From: Acidobacteriota bacterium
Lineage (GTDB): Bacteria; Acidobacteriota; Terriglobia; Terriglobales; Acidobacteriaceae
Direction: 5' to 3'
Assembly (NCBI GenBank): GCA_021781255.1
Contig: JAJXXG010000507.1
Coordinates: 1 to 6,167, forward strand
Length of the DNA stretch: 6,167 nt
A program made the position numbers and the translations under genes. How positions within the stretch are numbered: position 1 is the first letter of the stretch; the number at the start of each line of letters is the position of its first letter. The notes beneath the pieces were generated by a model. It was not told where the DNA came from, did not search any database, and saw nothing but the letters and a program-made list of their open reading frames with translations. This document shows, one piece after another, positions 1-6,075 of the stretch.

Positions 1-56
1 TTCCGATCAAGAACCTTGTCCGGCGCCAGGCGCTCATTGCTTATGTGCGAGGACAC
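1..56 (-). CDS. prpD: 2-methylcitrate dehydratase PrpD, N-terminal fragment (cut by window edge)
   Basis: Only the first 18 codons are present; the gene continues past the left edge. Read on the minus strand from a GTG at 56-54, the peptide is MSSHISNERLAPDKVLDR. This resembles the start of MmgE/PrpD-family 2-methylcitrate dehydratases, for example E. coli PrpD, which as I recall begins MSAQINNIRPEFDREIVD. An AAGGAG Shine-Dalgarno lies 5 bases upstream of the GTG. The ATG at 37-35 is in another frame and lacks such a site. The gene follows prpC on the same strand after 65 bases, the expected place in a methylcitrate-cycle operon. PrpD dehydrates 2-methylcitrate to 2-methyl-cis-aconitate in the cytoplasm. 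The call rests on a short peptide plus context; the bases to the left of this window would settle it. Confidence 0.72.
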   Translation of the reverse strand, partial: MSSHISNERLAPDKVLDR

Positions 57-61
57 GCTAG

Positions 62-67
62 CTCCTT
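62..67 (-). promoter_or_regulatory. Shine-Dalgarno site of prpD
   Basis: The minus strand reads AAGGAG here, 5 bases before the GTG at 56-54. This spacing fits initiation at the GTG and decides the start, because the nearby out-of-frame ATG at 37-35 is 24 bases away from the site. Confidence 0.6.
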
Positions 68-85
68 CTTCAACAACGGGTGCCC

Positions 86-107
86 CAGGTCTCGCCTTTG
101 AGACCTG
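86..107. repeat. Perfect 8-bp palindromic hairpin between prpC and prpD
   Basis: CAGGTCTC (86-93) and GAGACCTG (100-107) are exact reverse complements around a 6-base loop. The hairpin starts 15 bases after the prpC stop codon and ends about 18 bases before the prpD Shine-Dalgarno, so it lies inside the operon transcript. No T-run follows on either strand, so a classic intrinsic terminator is unlikely. With its flank GGGTGCCC it looks like a short intergenic palindrome that I recall being dispersed in Acidobacteria genomes. That is memory, not a search result. Possible roles are mRNA 3'-end protection of prpBC, an RNase processing site, or a passive repeat. Confidence 0.6.
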
Positions 108-121
108 AGATAACGCAGACA

Positions 122-1288
122 CTAGGCCCGCTTCTCCATCGGCACAAACTCCAGGTTCTCCGGCCCCGTGTAATTCGCCGACGGGCGAATAATCTTCCCG
201 TCCTGGCGCTGCTCGATGACGTGCGCGCTCCAGCCCGCCGTGCGCGACAGGACAAATAACGGAGTAAACATATCCGTTGGAATGCCCATCTGGTGATACG
301 CCACCGCGCTGAACCAGTCCAGGTTCGGCAACATCCGCTTCACATCGTGCATCACGCTCTCAATGCGCGCCGCAACGTCGAACAGTCGCTTGCCGTCGGT
401 TGTCTCTGCCAGCCCGCGCGCCGCCTCCTTGATGATTTCGTTGCGCGGGTCGCTGATGGTATACACCGGATGTCCGAAGCCGATAATCACCTCGCGGTTC
501 GCCACGCGCGCGCGAATATCGGCCTCGGCTTCATCGGCTGTCGCGTAGCGCTGTTGAATCTCCAGCGCCACTTCGTTCGCGCCGCCGTGCTTCGGGCCTT
601 TCAGCGCGCCGATGGCGCCGGCGATGCATGAATACAGGTCGGATCCGGTTCCGGCAATCACGCGCGCCGTGAAGGTGGAAGCGTTGAACTCGTGCTCCGC
701 ATACAGAATCAGTGACAACTGCATCGCCGCCACCCACTCCGCGCGCGGCTTCGCGCCATGCAGCAGGTGAAGAAAATGCGCGGCGATGGAGTCGTCGTCT
801 GTCTCCACCTGAATGCGCTTGCCGTTGCGCGCGTAGTGATGCCAGTAGAGCAGCATGGAACCCAGCGACGCCAGCAGCGCATCCGCAATCACCCGCGCAC
901 CCGCGTCGTCATGGCTTGCACCCTCCGGCCGCAGGCAGCCCAGCACGGAGACGCCGGTGCGCAGCACGTCCATGGGATGCGTCGTTGGCGGCAGCAGCTC
1001 CAGCGCCCGCTTCACTTCCGCAGGCAGACCGCGCAGCGTGCGCAGGCGCGCCTTGTATGCGGCAAGCTCCGCCGCGTTGGGCAGCTTGCCATGCACCAGC
1101 AGATAGGCCACTTCCTCATACGCGCAGTGCGCCGCAAGGTCGTGAATGTCGTAGCCGCGATAGTGCAGATCATTGCCGCTGCGGCCCACGGTGCACAGCG
1201 CCGTGTTGCCGGCCGGCGTACCTGACAGTGCGACGGATTTTTTGGGCTTGAAGGCTGAAGGCGAGGGGCTGGCTTGTTCTGTACTCAT
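122..1288 (-). CDS. prpC: 2-methylcitrate synthase (PrpC)
   Basis: The 388-residue protein is a cytoplasmic citrate-synthase-family enzyme that condenses propionyl-CoA with oxaloacetate to give 2-methylcitrate and CoA. The catalytic triad is visible: His234 in GPKHGGAN, His273 in GFGHPVY and Asp324 in NLDWFSA. These are within one residue of the E. coli PrpC numbering as I recall it (His235, His274, Asp325). [13 protein letters not shown] (about 199-210) and RPSANYTG (about 368-375) are further family blocks. The N-terminal [15 protein letters not shown] followed by LHYRGYDI is typical of PrpC rather than the longer GltA citrate synthases. I chose the ATG at 1288 because GGGAGGG lies 6 bases upstream. 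An in-frame ATG at 1363 would add 25 residues and overlap the end of prpB without giving recognisable family sequence. The Ser/Pro-rich first 13 residues look unconserved. It is the second gene of a prpB-prpC-prpD operon, 49 bases after prpB. Some citrate synthase side activity is usual for this family. Confidence 0.95.
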   Translation of the reverse strand: MSTEQASPSPSAFKPKKSVALSGTPAGNTALCTVGRSGNDLHYRGYDIHDLAAHCAYEEVAYLLVHGKLPNAAELAAYKARLRTLRGLPAEVKRALELLPPTTHPMDVLRTGVSVLGCLRPEGASHDDAGARVIADALLASLGSMLLYWHHYARNGKRIQVETDDDSIAAHFLHLLHGAKPRAEWVAAMQLSLILYAEHEFNASTFTARVIAGTGSDLYSCIAGAIGALKGPKHGGANEVALEIQQRYATADEAEADIRARVANREVIIGFGHPVYTISDPRNEIIKEAARGLAETTDGKRLFDVAARIESVMHDVKRMLPNLDWFSAVAYHQMGIPTDMFTPLFVLSRTAGWSAHVIEQRQDGKIIRPSANYTGPENLEFVPMEKRA

Positions 1289-1303
1289 CGGAATCCCTCC
1301 CAG

Positions 1304-1316
1304 GCGCATCGTGCGC
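1304..1316. other. Small hairpin in the prpB-prpC gap, abutting the prpC Shine-Dalgarno
   Basis: GCGCA and TGCGC pair perfectly around a 3-base loop. On the transcribed (minus) strand the hairpin ends 2 bases before the GGGAGGG ribosome-binding site of prpC (1301-1295). It could tune ribosome access or mark an RNA processing point. A 5-bp GC palindrome can also arise by chance in GC-rich DNA. Confidence 0.3.
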
Positions 1317-1337
1317 ATGGATGAACGGCGAAGCTGT

Positions 1338-2240
1338 CTACTTTGCGCCTTTACCCCGGGCAAACAGCTCGTCCAGCTTCTTTTCGTATGCGTGGTAGTC
1401 GAGATACTTGTAGAGTTCGGCGCGGGTCTGCATCAGCGGAACAACATCGCGCTGCGTACCCTCGGCGCGAATTGCCTCGTACACTTTGAGCGCCGCCGCG
1501 TTCATGGCGCGATAGGCTGCGCAGCAATACAGGATGATGTCCACTCCCGCAGCCGCCAGCTCTTCGCGCGTGAACAGCGGCGTCTGGCCAAACTCCGTAA
1601 TGTTGGCCAGGATGGGCACGCCCACCGCTTTGCGAAACTTCGTGTACATCGGCAGCTCCGTCACTGCCTCGGCAAAAATCATGTCCGCGCCCGCGGCCAC
1701 ATAAGCCTGCGCGCGTTCAATCGCTGCATACAGCCCTTCATTGGCCAGCGCGTCGGTGCGGGCCATCAGCACAAATTGTTCATCAGTGCGCGCATCGACG
1801 GCGGCCTTGATGCGGTCCACCATCTCATCGGCGGGCACAAGTTCCTTGCCCGGGCGGTGGCCGCAGCGCTTGGCGCCCACCTGGTCTTCAATGTGTACTG
1901 CCGCTGCTCCCGACTTGATCATGGAGCGGATGGTGCGCGCAATGTTGAAGGCGCCGCCCCAGCCGGTGTCGATATCCACCAGCAGCGGCAGGGCAGTGGC
2001 GTCGGTGATGCGCCGCACGTCGATCAGCACGTCTTCCATCGTGCTGATGCCCAGGTCCGGGACGCCCAGCGAGTTGGCGGCGACGCCGCCGCCAGAGAGA
2101 TACAAGGCGCGAAAGCCGGTGGCCTGTGCCATGCGTGCCGTGTAGGCGTTGATGGCGCCTGCCACCTGCAGCGGCTTCTCTTCCTTGAGCGCGGCGCGAA
2201 ACCGCGCCCCCGGCGACGACTGATTGGGATGGTCCGGCAT
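1338..2240 (-). CDS. prpB: Methylisocitrate lyase (PrpB)
   Basis: The 300-residue protein belongs to the isocitrate lyase / PEP mutase superfamily and is close in length to E. coli PrpB. It cleaves (2R,3S)-2-methylisocitrate to pyruvate and succinate, the last step of the methylcitrate cycle, in the cytoplasm. Visible signatures are [18 protein letters not shown] (about 47-64, substrate loop), VDIDTGWGG with the metal-binding aspartates 89 and 91, HIEDQ (116-120), the KRCGH active-site loop with catalytic Cys126, and MARTDALA (159-166). TEFGQTPLF (215-223) and the C-terminal MQTRAELY (270-277) also match the family. The start at 2240 is supported by AAGGAAG 4 bases upstream. Extending to the ATG at 2312 would add 24 residues that do not resemble the family and would swallow the promoter candidate. 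It is the first gene of the operon. Its promoter region is shared with a divergent secreted-protein gene, and no regulator gene is adjacent. Confidence 0.95.
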   Translation of the reverse strand: MPDHPNQSSPGARFRAALKEEKPLQVAGAINAYTARMAQATGFRALYLSGGGVAANSLGVPDLGISTMEDVLIDVRRITDATALPLLVDIDTGWGGAFNIARTIRSMIKSGAAAVHIEDQVGAKRCGHRPGKELVPADEMVDRIKAAVDARTDEQFVLMARTDALANEGLYAAIERAQAYVAAGADMIFAEAVTELPMYTKFRKAVGVPILANITEFGQTPLFTREELAAAGVDIILYCCAAYRAMNAAALKVYEAIRAEGTQRDVVPLMQTRAELYKYLDYHAYEKKLDELFARGKGAK

Positions 2241-2258
2241 GGAACTTCCTTGCGCCGC

Positions 2259-2267
2259 ATCATAACA
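2259..2267 (-). promoter_or_regulatory. Candidate extended -10 promoter of the prp operon
   Basis: The minus strand reads TGTTATGAT, which fits the extended -10 pattern TGnTATAAT with one mismatch. The best -35 at normal spacing is poor, as often seen with extended -10 promoters. Transcription would begin near 2252, leaving a leader of only about 12 bases, with the prpB AAGGAAG site at its very 5' end. That short leader is the main reason for doubt. Confidence 0.35.
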
Positions 2268-2365
2268 GGGTTGTCGTAATCGCTTCACGAACCGAGGCTC
2301 GCAGTGCGACAATCATCGCGTCGAATCAGACCACCAGCAGCACGGGCTCTGCCCGGAGGAGGAAC

Positions 2366-2914
2366 ATGATGAAACGCCTTTTGATTTGCGCGGGTGCGCT
2401 GTTTGCCGCCACGCTGACCCTGTCGGCCCAGCCCAAGACGCCCGCCAGTCCTTCGGCAACAGCGTCGGCCACCATTGCCGGCAAGACCATTTCGATTACC
2501 TATTCCTCGCCCAGGGTCAAAGGCCGCGAGGGCCACATCTTTACCAAGGACGGCCTGATCAGCCACGATCCCCACTATCCTGTGTGGCGTGCCGGCGCCA
2601 ACGCCGCTACAACGCTGCACACGGACGCGGAACTGAAGATTGGCGATCTGACCGTGCCCGCAGGAACCTACACGCTGTTTGTGGACATTTCCAATCCCGA
2701 CCAGTGGGAACTGATCGTCAACAAGAAGACCGGTGAATGGGGCCTGGCGTATGACGGCACGCAGGATCTGGGCCGCGCGAAGATGAACATGAGCAAGCCG
2801 CTTGCGATGGTTGAGAACTTGACCTACTCCATCACAAGCCCCGGCGGATCAACCGGCAAAATCACGCTGGAATGGGAGAACCACTCGGCGTCAGTCCTGT
2901 TTGCCGTTCACTAA
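2366..2914 (+). CDS. Secreted DUF2911-family protein, function unknown
   Basis: The protein has 182 residues. It begins with a signal peptide: positive MMKR, a hydrophobic stretch at about 5-20, and a likely signal peptidase I cleavage after Ala21 in LSA-QPK. It should therefore be exported across the inner membrane. A Pro/Ala/Ser-rich linker (about 22-36) leads into a beta-rich domain. Its landmarks match DUF2911 as I know it: YSSPRVKGR (46-54), PVWRAGANAATT (72-83), LKIGDLTVPAGTYTLF (90-105), QWELIVNKKTGEWG (113-126), and a closing ITLEWEN (166-172). No catalytic motif or transmembrane segment after the signal peptide is evident, and the family has no established biochemical role. GGAGGAGG at 2355-2362 is a strong ribosome-binding site for the ATG at 2366; the next codon is also ATG and could serve. 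The gene is divergent from prpB, and I see nothing linking it functionally to propionate metabolism. Confidence 0.87.
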   Translation: MMKRLLICAGALFAATLTLSAQPKTPASPSATASATIAGKTISITYSSPRVKGREGHIFTKDGLISHDPHYPVWRAGANAATTLHTDAELKIGDLTVPAGTYTLFVDISNPDQWELIVNKKTGEWGLAYDGTQDLGRAKMNMSKPLAMVENLTYSITSPGGSTGKITLEWENHSASVLFAVH

Positions 2915-2937
2915 ACCGGGCGCGGGAAGCACCAAAT

Positions 2938-2979
2938 CGGCAGGGCGGAGCATTTTTGCAGGGAATTGCCGCCCTGCCG
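2938..2979. other. Perfect 11-bp inverted repeat between the DUF2911 gene and the fmdB-family gene
   Basis: CGGCAGGGCGG (2938-2948) and CCGCCCTGCCG (2969-2979) are exact reverse complements around a 20-base AT-richer loop that contains TTTTT. It starts 23 bases after the DUF2911 stop codon. It could fold as a strong GC hairpin ending that transcript. However, the sequence after it is GTACAATGG rather than a T-run, so it is not a canonical intrinsic terminator. The right arm ends one base before a -10 hexamer, so an operator role for the downstream promoter is equally possible. Confidence 0.55.
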
Positions 2980-2986
2980 GTACAAT
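2956..2986 (+). promoter_or_regulatory. Candidate promoter for the fmdB-mutS2 unit
   Basis: TACAAT at 2981-2986 matches the -10 consensus at five of six positions. TTGCAG at 2956-2961 is a partial -35 with a long 19-base spacer. The start point would be near 2993, giving a leader of about 34 bases before the TTG start at 3027. The spacer contains the right arm of the inverted repeat. The -10 is convincing, the -35 is not. Confidence 0.38.
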
Positions 2987-3026
2987 GGTTCTAGAGCGTC
3001 ATTTCCCGCCGGAGGGGTGAAGAATC

Positions 3027-3329
3027 TTGCCCTTGTATGAATATCGCTGCACCCAGTGCGGCCATCGCTTTGAAAGAATCCAGAACTTCAGCGCTGAACC
3101 GGAGCTTGAATGCCCCAAGTGCAAGGGTGCGCTTGTGCGTCCGCTGACCGCTCCCGCCCTGCAGTTCAAGGGCGCGGGCTGGTATGTGAACGACTACGCG
3201 GGCAAAGGCTCGAACAGCTCATCGGGCGATGGTCCTGCGCCTGCCGCTGAAACAAAGCCCGCTGCGGAAGCAAAACCCGCCGCGGCTGAGGCTACCGCCA
3301 AGGCGGCAACCCCCGCTCCTTCGGCATGA
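3027..3329 (+). CDS. FmdB-family zinc-ribbon protein
   Basis: This is a 100-residue cytoplasmic protein. The N-terminal MPLYEYRCTQCGHRFE with Cys8/Cys11, followed by CPKC (Cys29/Cys32), is the four-cysteine zinc ribbon of the FmdB/CxxC_CxxC_SSSS family. FKGAGWYVNDY (47-57) is the usual block after the ribbon. The start is a TTG, chosen because translation from it gives the canonical MPLYEY beginning and because GGAGGGG (3011-3017) lies 9 bases upstream. After about residue 60 the sequence becomes Ser/Gly and then Ala/Pro/Lys/Glu low complexity, with a KPAAEAKPAA pattern, probably a disordered tail. The family's molecular role is not established; the name comes from a putative regulator of formamidase/acetamidase genes. 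It lies 70 bases upstream of mutS2 on the same strand and is probably co-transcribed with it. Confidence 0.9.
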   Translation: MPLYEYRCTQCGHRFERIQNFSAEPELECPKCKGALVRPLTAPALQFKGAGWYVNDYAGKGSNSSSGDGPAPAAETKPAAEAKPAAAEATAKAATPAPSA

Positions 3330-3399
3330 TTTCCGCGTGGTGCGGCGCTGCACATGCTGTAGCCCCGGCGCCGAGGAAGCAATAAGCAACGTCTTCAAT

Positions 3400-5886
3400 A
3401 TGCCCCTGCTCGATCCCATCCCGTTTCCGGTGGAAGATGCCGATCTTGCTGCTTTGGAGTGGGAGCCGCTGCTCGCGCTGGTCGCGGGCTTTGCCGCATC
3501 GCCCGTGGGGCGCGAGGCGATTCTCGCGCTTCGCCCGTCGAGCGACGAGGAATGGATCGCCGGGCAGCACCTGCTCACCGGCGAGGTTCGGCTCATTCTC
3601 GGCGAGCAGATTTCCATCCCTCTGGGCGGGCTTTTTGACCCTTCGCAACTGGCGGCCAAGGCGCAGATTCCCGACGCGGCCCTTGAGGCGGCGGAGCTGC
3701 AGGCCGTGGCGCGGCTGGCCAACGACGTGGCCTCGTGGCAAGCGCTGCTGCAGCAGCCCCCCGTGCGGCTGGTTGGAAAGCTGCCGGGGCTCTCTGCGCT
3801 TTCCGCCGCGTTGGCCACTGCCAGCCTGCGACCGCTCGCCGAGTCCATCGAGCGCAAGATTCAGCCCGACGGCTCACTGGCCGACGACGCTTCGCCTGAA
3901 CTTGGTCGCATTCGCCGCGACCAGGAGCGCCAGCAGCGCCTCATCGAAGAAAGCCTGCGCGCAGCCCTGCGCAAGCTCTCCACCGACGGCGCCACGCAGG
4001 ACGATTTGATTACAATTCGCGGCGACCGCTTCGTGATTCCCGTGCGCAGCGAGCTGAAACGGCGTGTCTCCGGTGTGGTGCATGGCGCCAGCTCTTCGGG
4101 CCAGACCGTCTACGTGGAGCCGCTGGAAACTATCGAGAAGAACAACGAACTCGTTCGCCTGATTGAAGAAGAGCAGGCCGAGATTCACCGTATCTTTGTC
4201 GCGCTTACCAGGCAGGTGGGCGGCTATGCGGGCGCGCTTGTTGCCGGCGCACGCGTCCTTGCGCAGGTGGACAGCTTGCAGGCTCGCGCACGCTTTGCGC
4301 GCGATTACGACTGCGTCGCTCCGGGCATCTCGCCGGGCCTGCTGCGGCTCGACGCTGCGCGTCATCCGCTGCTGGAAAAGCATCTGCGCATCACCGGCGG
4401 CCGCCCCAACACGAGCATCGTCCCGTTCACGCTTGAACTCACCGCCGAGACGCGCCAGCTCATCATCAGCGGCCCCAACACGGGCGGCAAGACCGTGACA
4501 CTCAAAACCACCGCATTGCTGGCCATGATGGCGCAGGCTGGAGTGCCCGTGCCCGCCGCCGCAGCCAGCTTCCCCGTCTTTACCGCCTTCCTGGCCGACA
4601 TCGGCGACGCGCAGTCGATTGAGGCGGAACTCTCCACTTTCTCGGCGCACATTGTGAATCTGAATCGGCTGTCGCGGCTTGCAGGCGCGTGTTCGCTGGT
4701 GCTGCTGGATGAGCTGGGTTCGGCTACTGACCCTGAGGAGGGTTCGGCGCTGGCCGTCGCGGTGGCTCAGCATTTTCTAGCGGCGGGCGCTTGGTCGTTG
4801 ATTTCCACGCATCACACCTCGCTCAAGGTCTATGCGGCCAACACGGCAGGCGTGCTGAATGCCGCCGCGGGCGTGGATGAAGTTACGCTGGTTCCAAACT
4901 ATCAACTGCGACTGGGCGTGCCGGGCGCATCGGCGGGCATCCAGACTGCCGAGCGGCTTGGGCTGAACGCTGGCATTATCGTCGCCGCGCGCCAGCGGCT
5001 CGGCTCGCAGCAGGTGGATATCGCCCGCTTTCTCGACAGGTTGCACAACGAGCTTGCCGCTCTTGAAGCCGAAAAGAAGGCCGCGCGTGAGCAGCAATAC
5101 GCGCTCAACCAGGAGCGCTCCCGCCTCGCACGCGAGGGCGACGTCGAGCTGCGCAATCGCACCCGCGAACTGGAAATCAAGCTAGCCTCGCTGCTCAAGG
5201 ATTTTGAATTTCAGATGCGCGAGACGGTGCGCGCCATTGAGGACCGCGTTGCGCAACAGAAGCTGTCAAAGGAAGCTGAGCGCCGCATCCAGCGCCTGCG
5301 CCGCGAGTTTCAGGAGAGCTTCAACCAGACCGTCGTCGCGCACCGCACGGGCGCGGACCAGGGCGACGCAAACGCGCAGCCGCACCTGCTGCGCCACATC
5401 GCTCCCGGCGACCGCGTGCTCCTCAAGTCCATGAACAAGATTGCCATTGTGCAGCGCGAAGTCGAGAAGGATGTTTTTGAAGTCGCGCTCGGCCCCATCA
5501 AGATGCGCGTCCGCCGCGACGAGTGCTCCGCGCCTTCTCCTTCTGCGGAAGACGCCCGGCGCGAAAAGCACGACCCCCTCGCCGCCGCACGCAAACAGAA
5601 AGGTGTCCACGTCTCTGTAATCAGCGCCAACACCGACGACATGCGCATGGAGATTAACCTCATCGGCCGCACCGTGGACGAAGCCACCGAGGAGTTGGAA
5701 AAGTACCTCGACCGCGCCTTCCTCGCCGGCCTGCCGCGCGTCCGCATTATCCACGGCCACGGCGCCGGCATCCTCCGCCGCGGCGTCCGCGAGTTCCTCA
5801 AGAGCCATCCGCACGTCGCCGGCATCGAAGAGGCTCCGCAAAACGAAGGCGGCCAGGGCGCCACGCTCGTCGACCTCCGCCAGTAG
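3400..5886 (+). CDS. mutS2: MutS2 family ATPase / Smr-domain protein
   Basis: The 828-residue protein lacks the mismatch-binding N-terminal domain of MutS. In order it shows a helical MutS-core/lever region (about 15-330), the ABC-type ATPase with Walker A GPNTGGKT (358-365), the conserved DIGDAQSIEAELSTFSAHI (400-418), Walker B LVLLDELG with Asp437/Glu438, and STHH (469-472). A long charged coiled coil (about 540-645) follows, then a KOW-like beta segment (about 667-705) and a C-terminal Smr domain (about 747-828) with IIHGHGAG (783-790) and the closing GGQGATLVDL. MutS2 proteins have been linked to suppression of recombination and, in Bacillus subtilis, to splitting of collided ribosomes. 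Which applies here cannot be told from sequence. The Smr LDLRG motif is replaced by INLIG. I chose the ATG at 3400 because MPLLDPIPFPVEDADLAALEW looks like a genuine N-terminus. The in-frame extension to 3229 is Arg/Pro-rich shadow sequence overlapping the upstream gene. No Shine-Dalgarno is at normal distance; GAGGAAG is 20 bases upstream. The protein is somewhat longer than the usual 780-800 residues. Confidence 0.93.
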   Translation: MPLLDPIPFPVEDADLAALEWEPLLALVAGFAASPVGREAILALRPSSDEEWIAGQHLLTGEVRLILGEQISIPLGGLFDPSQLAAKAQIPDAALEAAELQAVARLANDVASWQALLQQPPVRLVGKLPGLSALSAALATASLRPLAESIERKIQPDGSLADDASPELGRIRRDQERQQRLIEESLRAALRKLSTDGATQDDLITIRGDRFVIPVRSELKRRVSGVVHGASSSGQTVYVEPLETIEKNNELVRLIEEEQAEIHRIFVALTRQVGGYAGALVAGARVLAQVDSLQARARFARDYDCVAPGISPGLLRLDAARHPLLEKHLRITGGRPNTSIVPFTLELTAETRQLIISGPNTGGKTVTLKTTALLAMMAQAGVPVPAAAASFPVFTAFLADIGDAQSIEAELSTFSAHIVNLNRLSRLAGACSLVLLDELGSATDPEEGSALAVAVAQHFLAAGAWSLISTHHTSLKVYAANTAGVLNAAAGVDEVTLVPNYQLRLGVPGASAGIQTAERLGLNAGIIVAARQRLGSQQVDIARFLDRLHNELAALEAEKKAAREQQYALNQERSRLAREGDVELRNRTRELEIKLASLLKDFEFQMRETVRAIEDRVAQQKLSKEAERRIQRLRREFQESFNQTVVAHRTGADQGDANAQPHLLRHIAPGDRVLLKSMNKIAIVQREVEKDVFEVALGPIKMRVRRDECSAPSPSAEDARREKHDPLAAARKQKGVHVSVISANTDDMRMEINLIGRTVDEATEELEKYLDRAFLAGLPRVRIIHGHGAGILRRGVREFLKSHPHVAGIEEAPQNEGGQGATLVDLRQ

Positions 5887-5997
5887 CCTCCGCTCCCTGA
5901 CCTCGTCATCCTGACCGCAGCACACCACCCGCTCCCACACACCAGTCTTGTCATCCTGAGCGCAGCAGGAAACTCGCTGCCAAAACAGATTGTCATC

Positions 5998-6034
5998 CTG
6001 AGCGAAGCACGCTTGGGGCCCCGCGATCGCTCAG
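5998..6034. repeat. Hairpin-forming part of the third repeat unit
   Basis: CTGAGCGA (5998-6005) and TCGCTCAG (6027-6034) are perfect reverse complements around a 21-base loop. The loop contains the palindrome GGGGCCCC (6015-6022), and GCGATCGC (6023-6030) overlaps the right arm. The loop sequence is absent from the other copies, so this unit appears to be an interrupted or composite copy of the interspersed repeat. Confidence 0.45.
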
Positions 6035-6045
6035 CGAACGTGGGT

Positions 6046-6075
6046 AAGCGGAGCGAAGGATCTGCTTTTATTCTT
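6046..6075 (+). terminator. Weak candidate intrinsic terminator downstream of mutS2
   Basis: AAGCGGA (6046-6052) pairs with TCTGCTT (6061-6067), seven pairs including one G-U, around an 8-base loop. The T-rich run TTTTATTCTT (6066-6075) follows. This is the only T-rich tract after a hairpin beyond mutS2, but it lies about 160 bases past the stop codon inside the repeat cluster, and the stem is only moderately stable. Confidence 0.28.

Noticed and set aside
86..107. Hairpin after prpC as an intrinsic terminator.
   Set aside because: No T-run follows on either strand, and the downstream prpD start suggests the transcript continues.
70..255. Minus-strand 61-codon Arg/Ser-rich frame over the prpC end and the following gap.
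   Set aside because: It overlaps the prpC 3' end and the hairpin and has shadow composition.
1289..1363. In-frame extension of prpC to an ATG at 1363.
   Set aside because: It overlaps the end of prpB, adds an unconserved basic stretch, and the internal ATG at 1288 has a strong GGGAGGG site.
1173..2279. Long plus-strand open frame (368 codons) opposite prpB and part of prpC.
   Set aside because: It is antisense to two well-recognised enzymes, has no family resemblance, and long antisense frames are expected in GC-rich genes.
3229..3399. In-frame extension of mutS2 to an ATG at 3229.
   Set aside because: It would overlap the fmdB-family gene by 101 bases, adds Arg/Pro-rich sequence unlike MutS2, and lacks a ribosome-binding site.
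3874..4773. Minus-strand open frame (299 codons) inside mutS2, and similar ones at 5266-5940 and 5310-6104.
   Set aside because: They oppose the conserved MutS2 ATPase and Smr regions and show only codon-shadow composition; the last two read through the repeat cluster.
6023..6030. GCGATCGC octamer, identical to the HIP1 motif abundant in cyanobacteria.
   Set aside because: There is a single copy within a repeat unit, and nothing else in the window points to a cyanobacterium.
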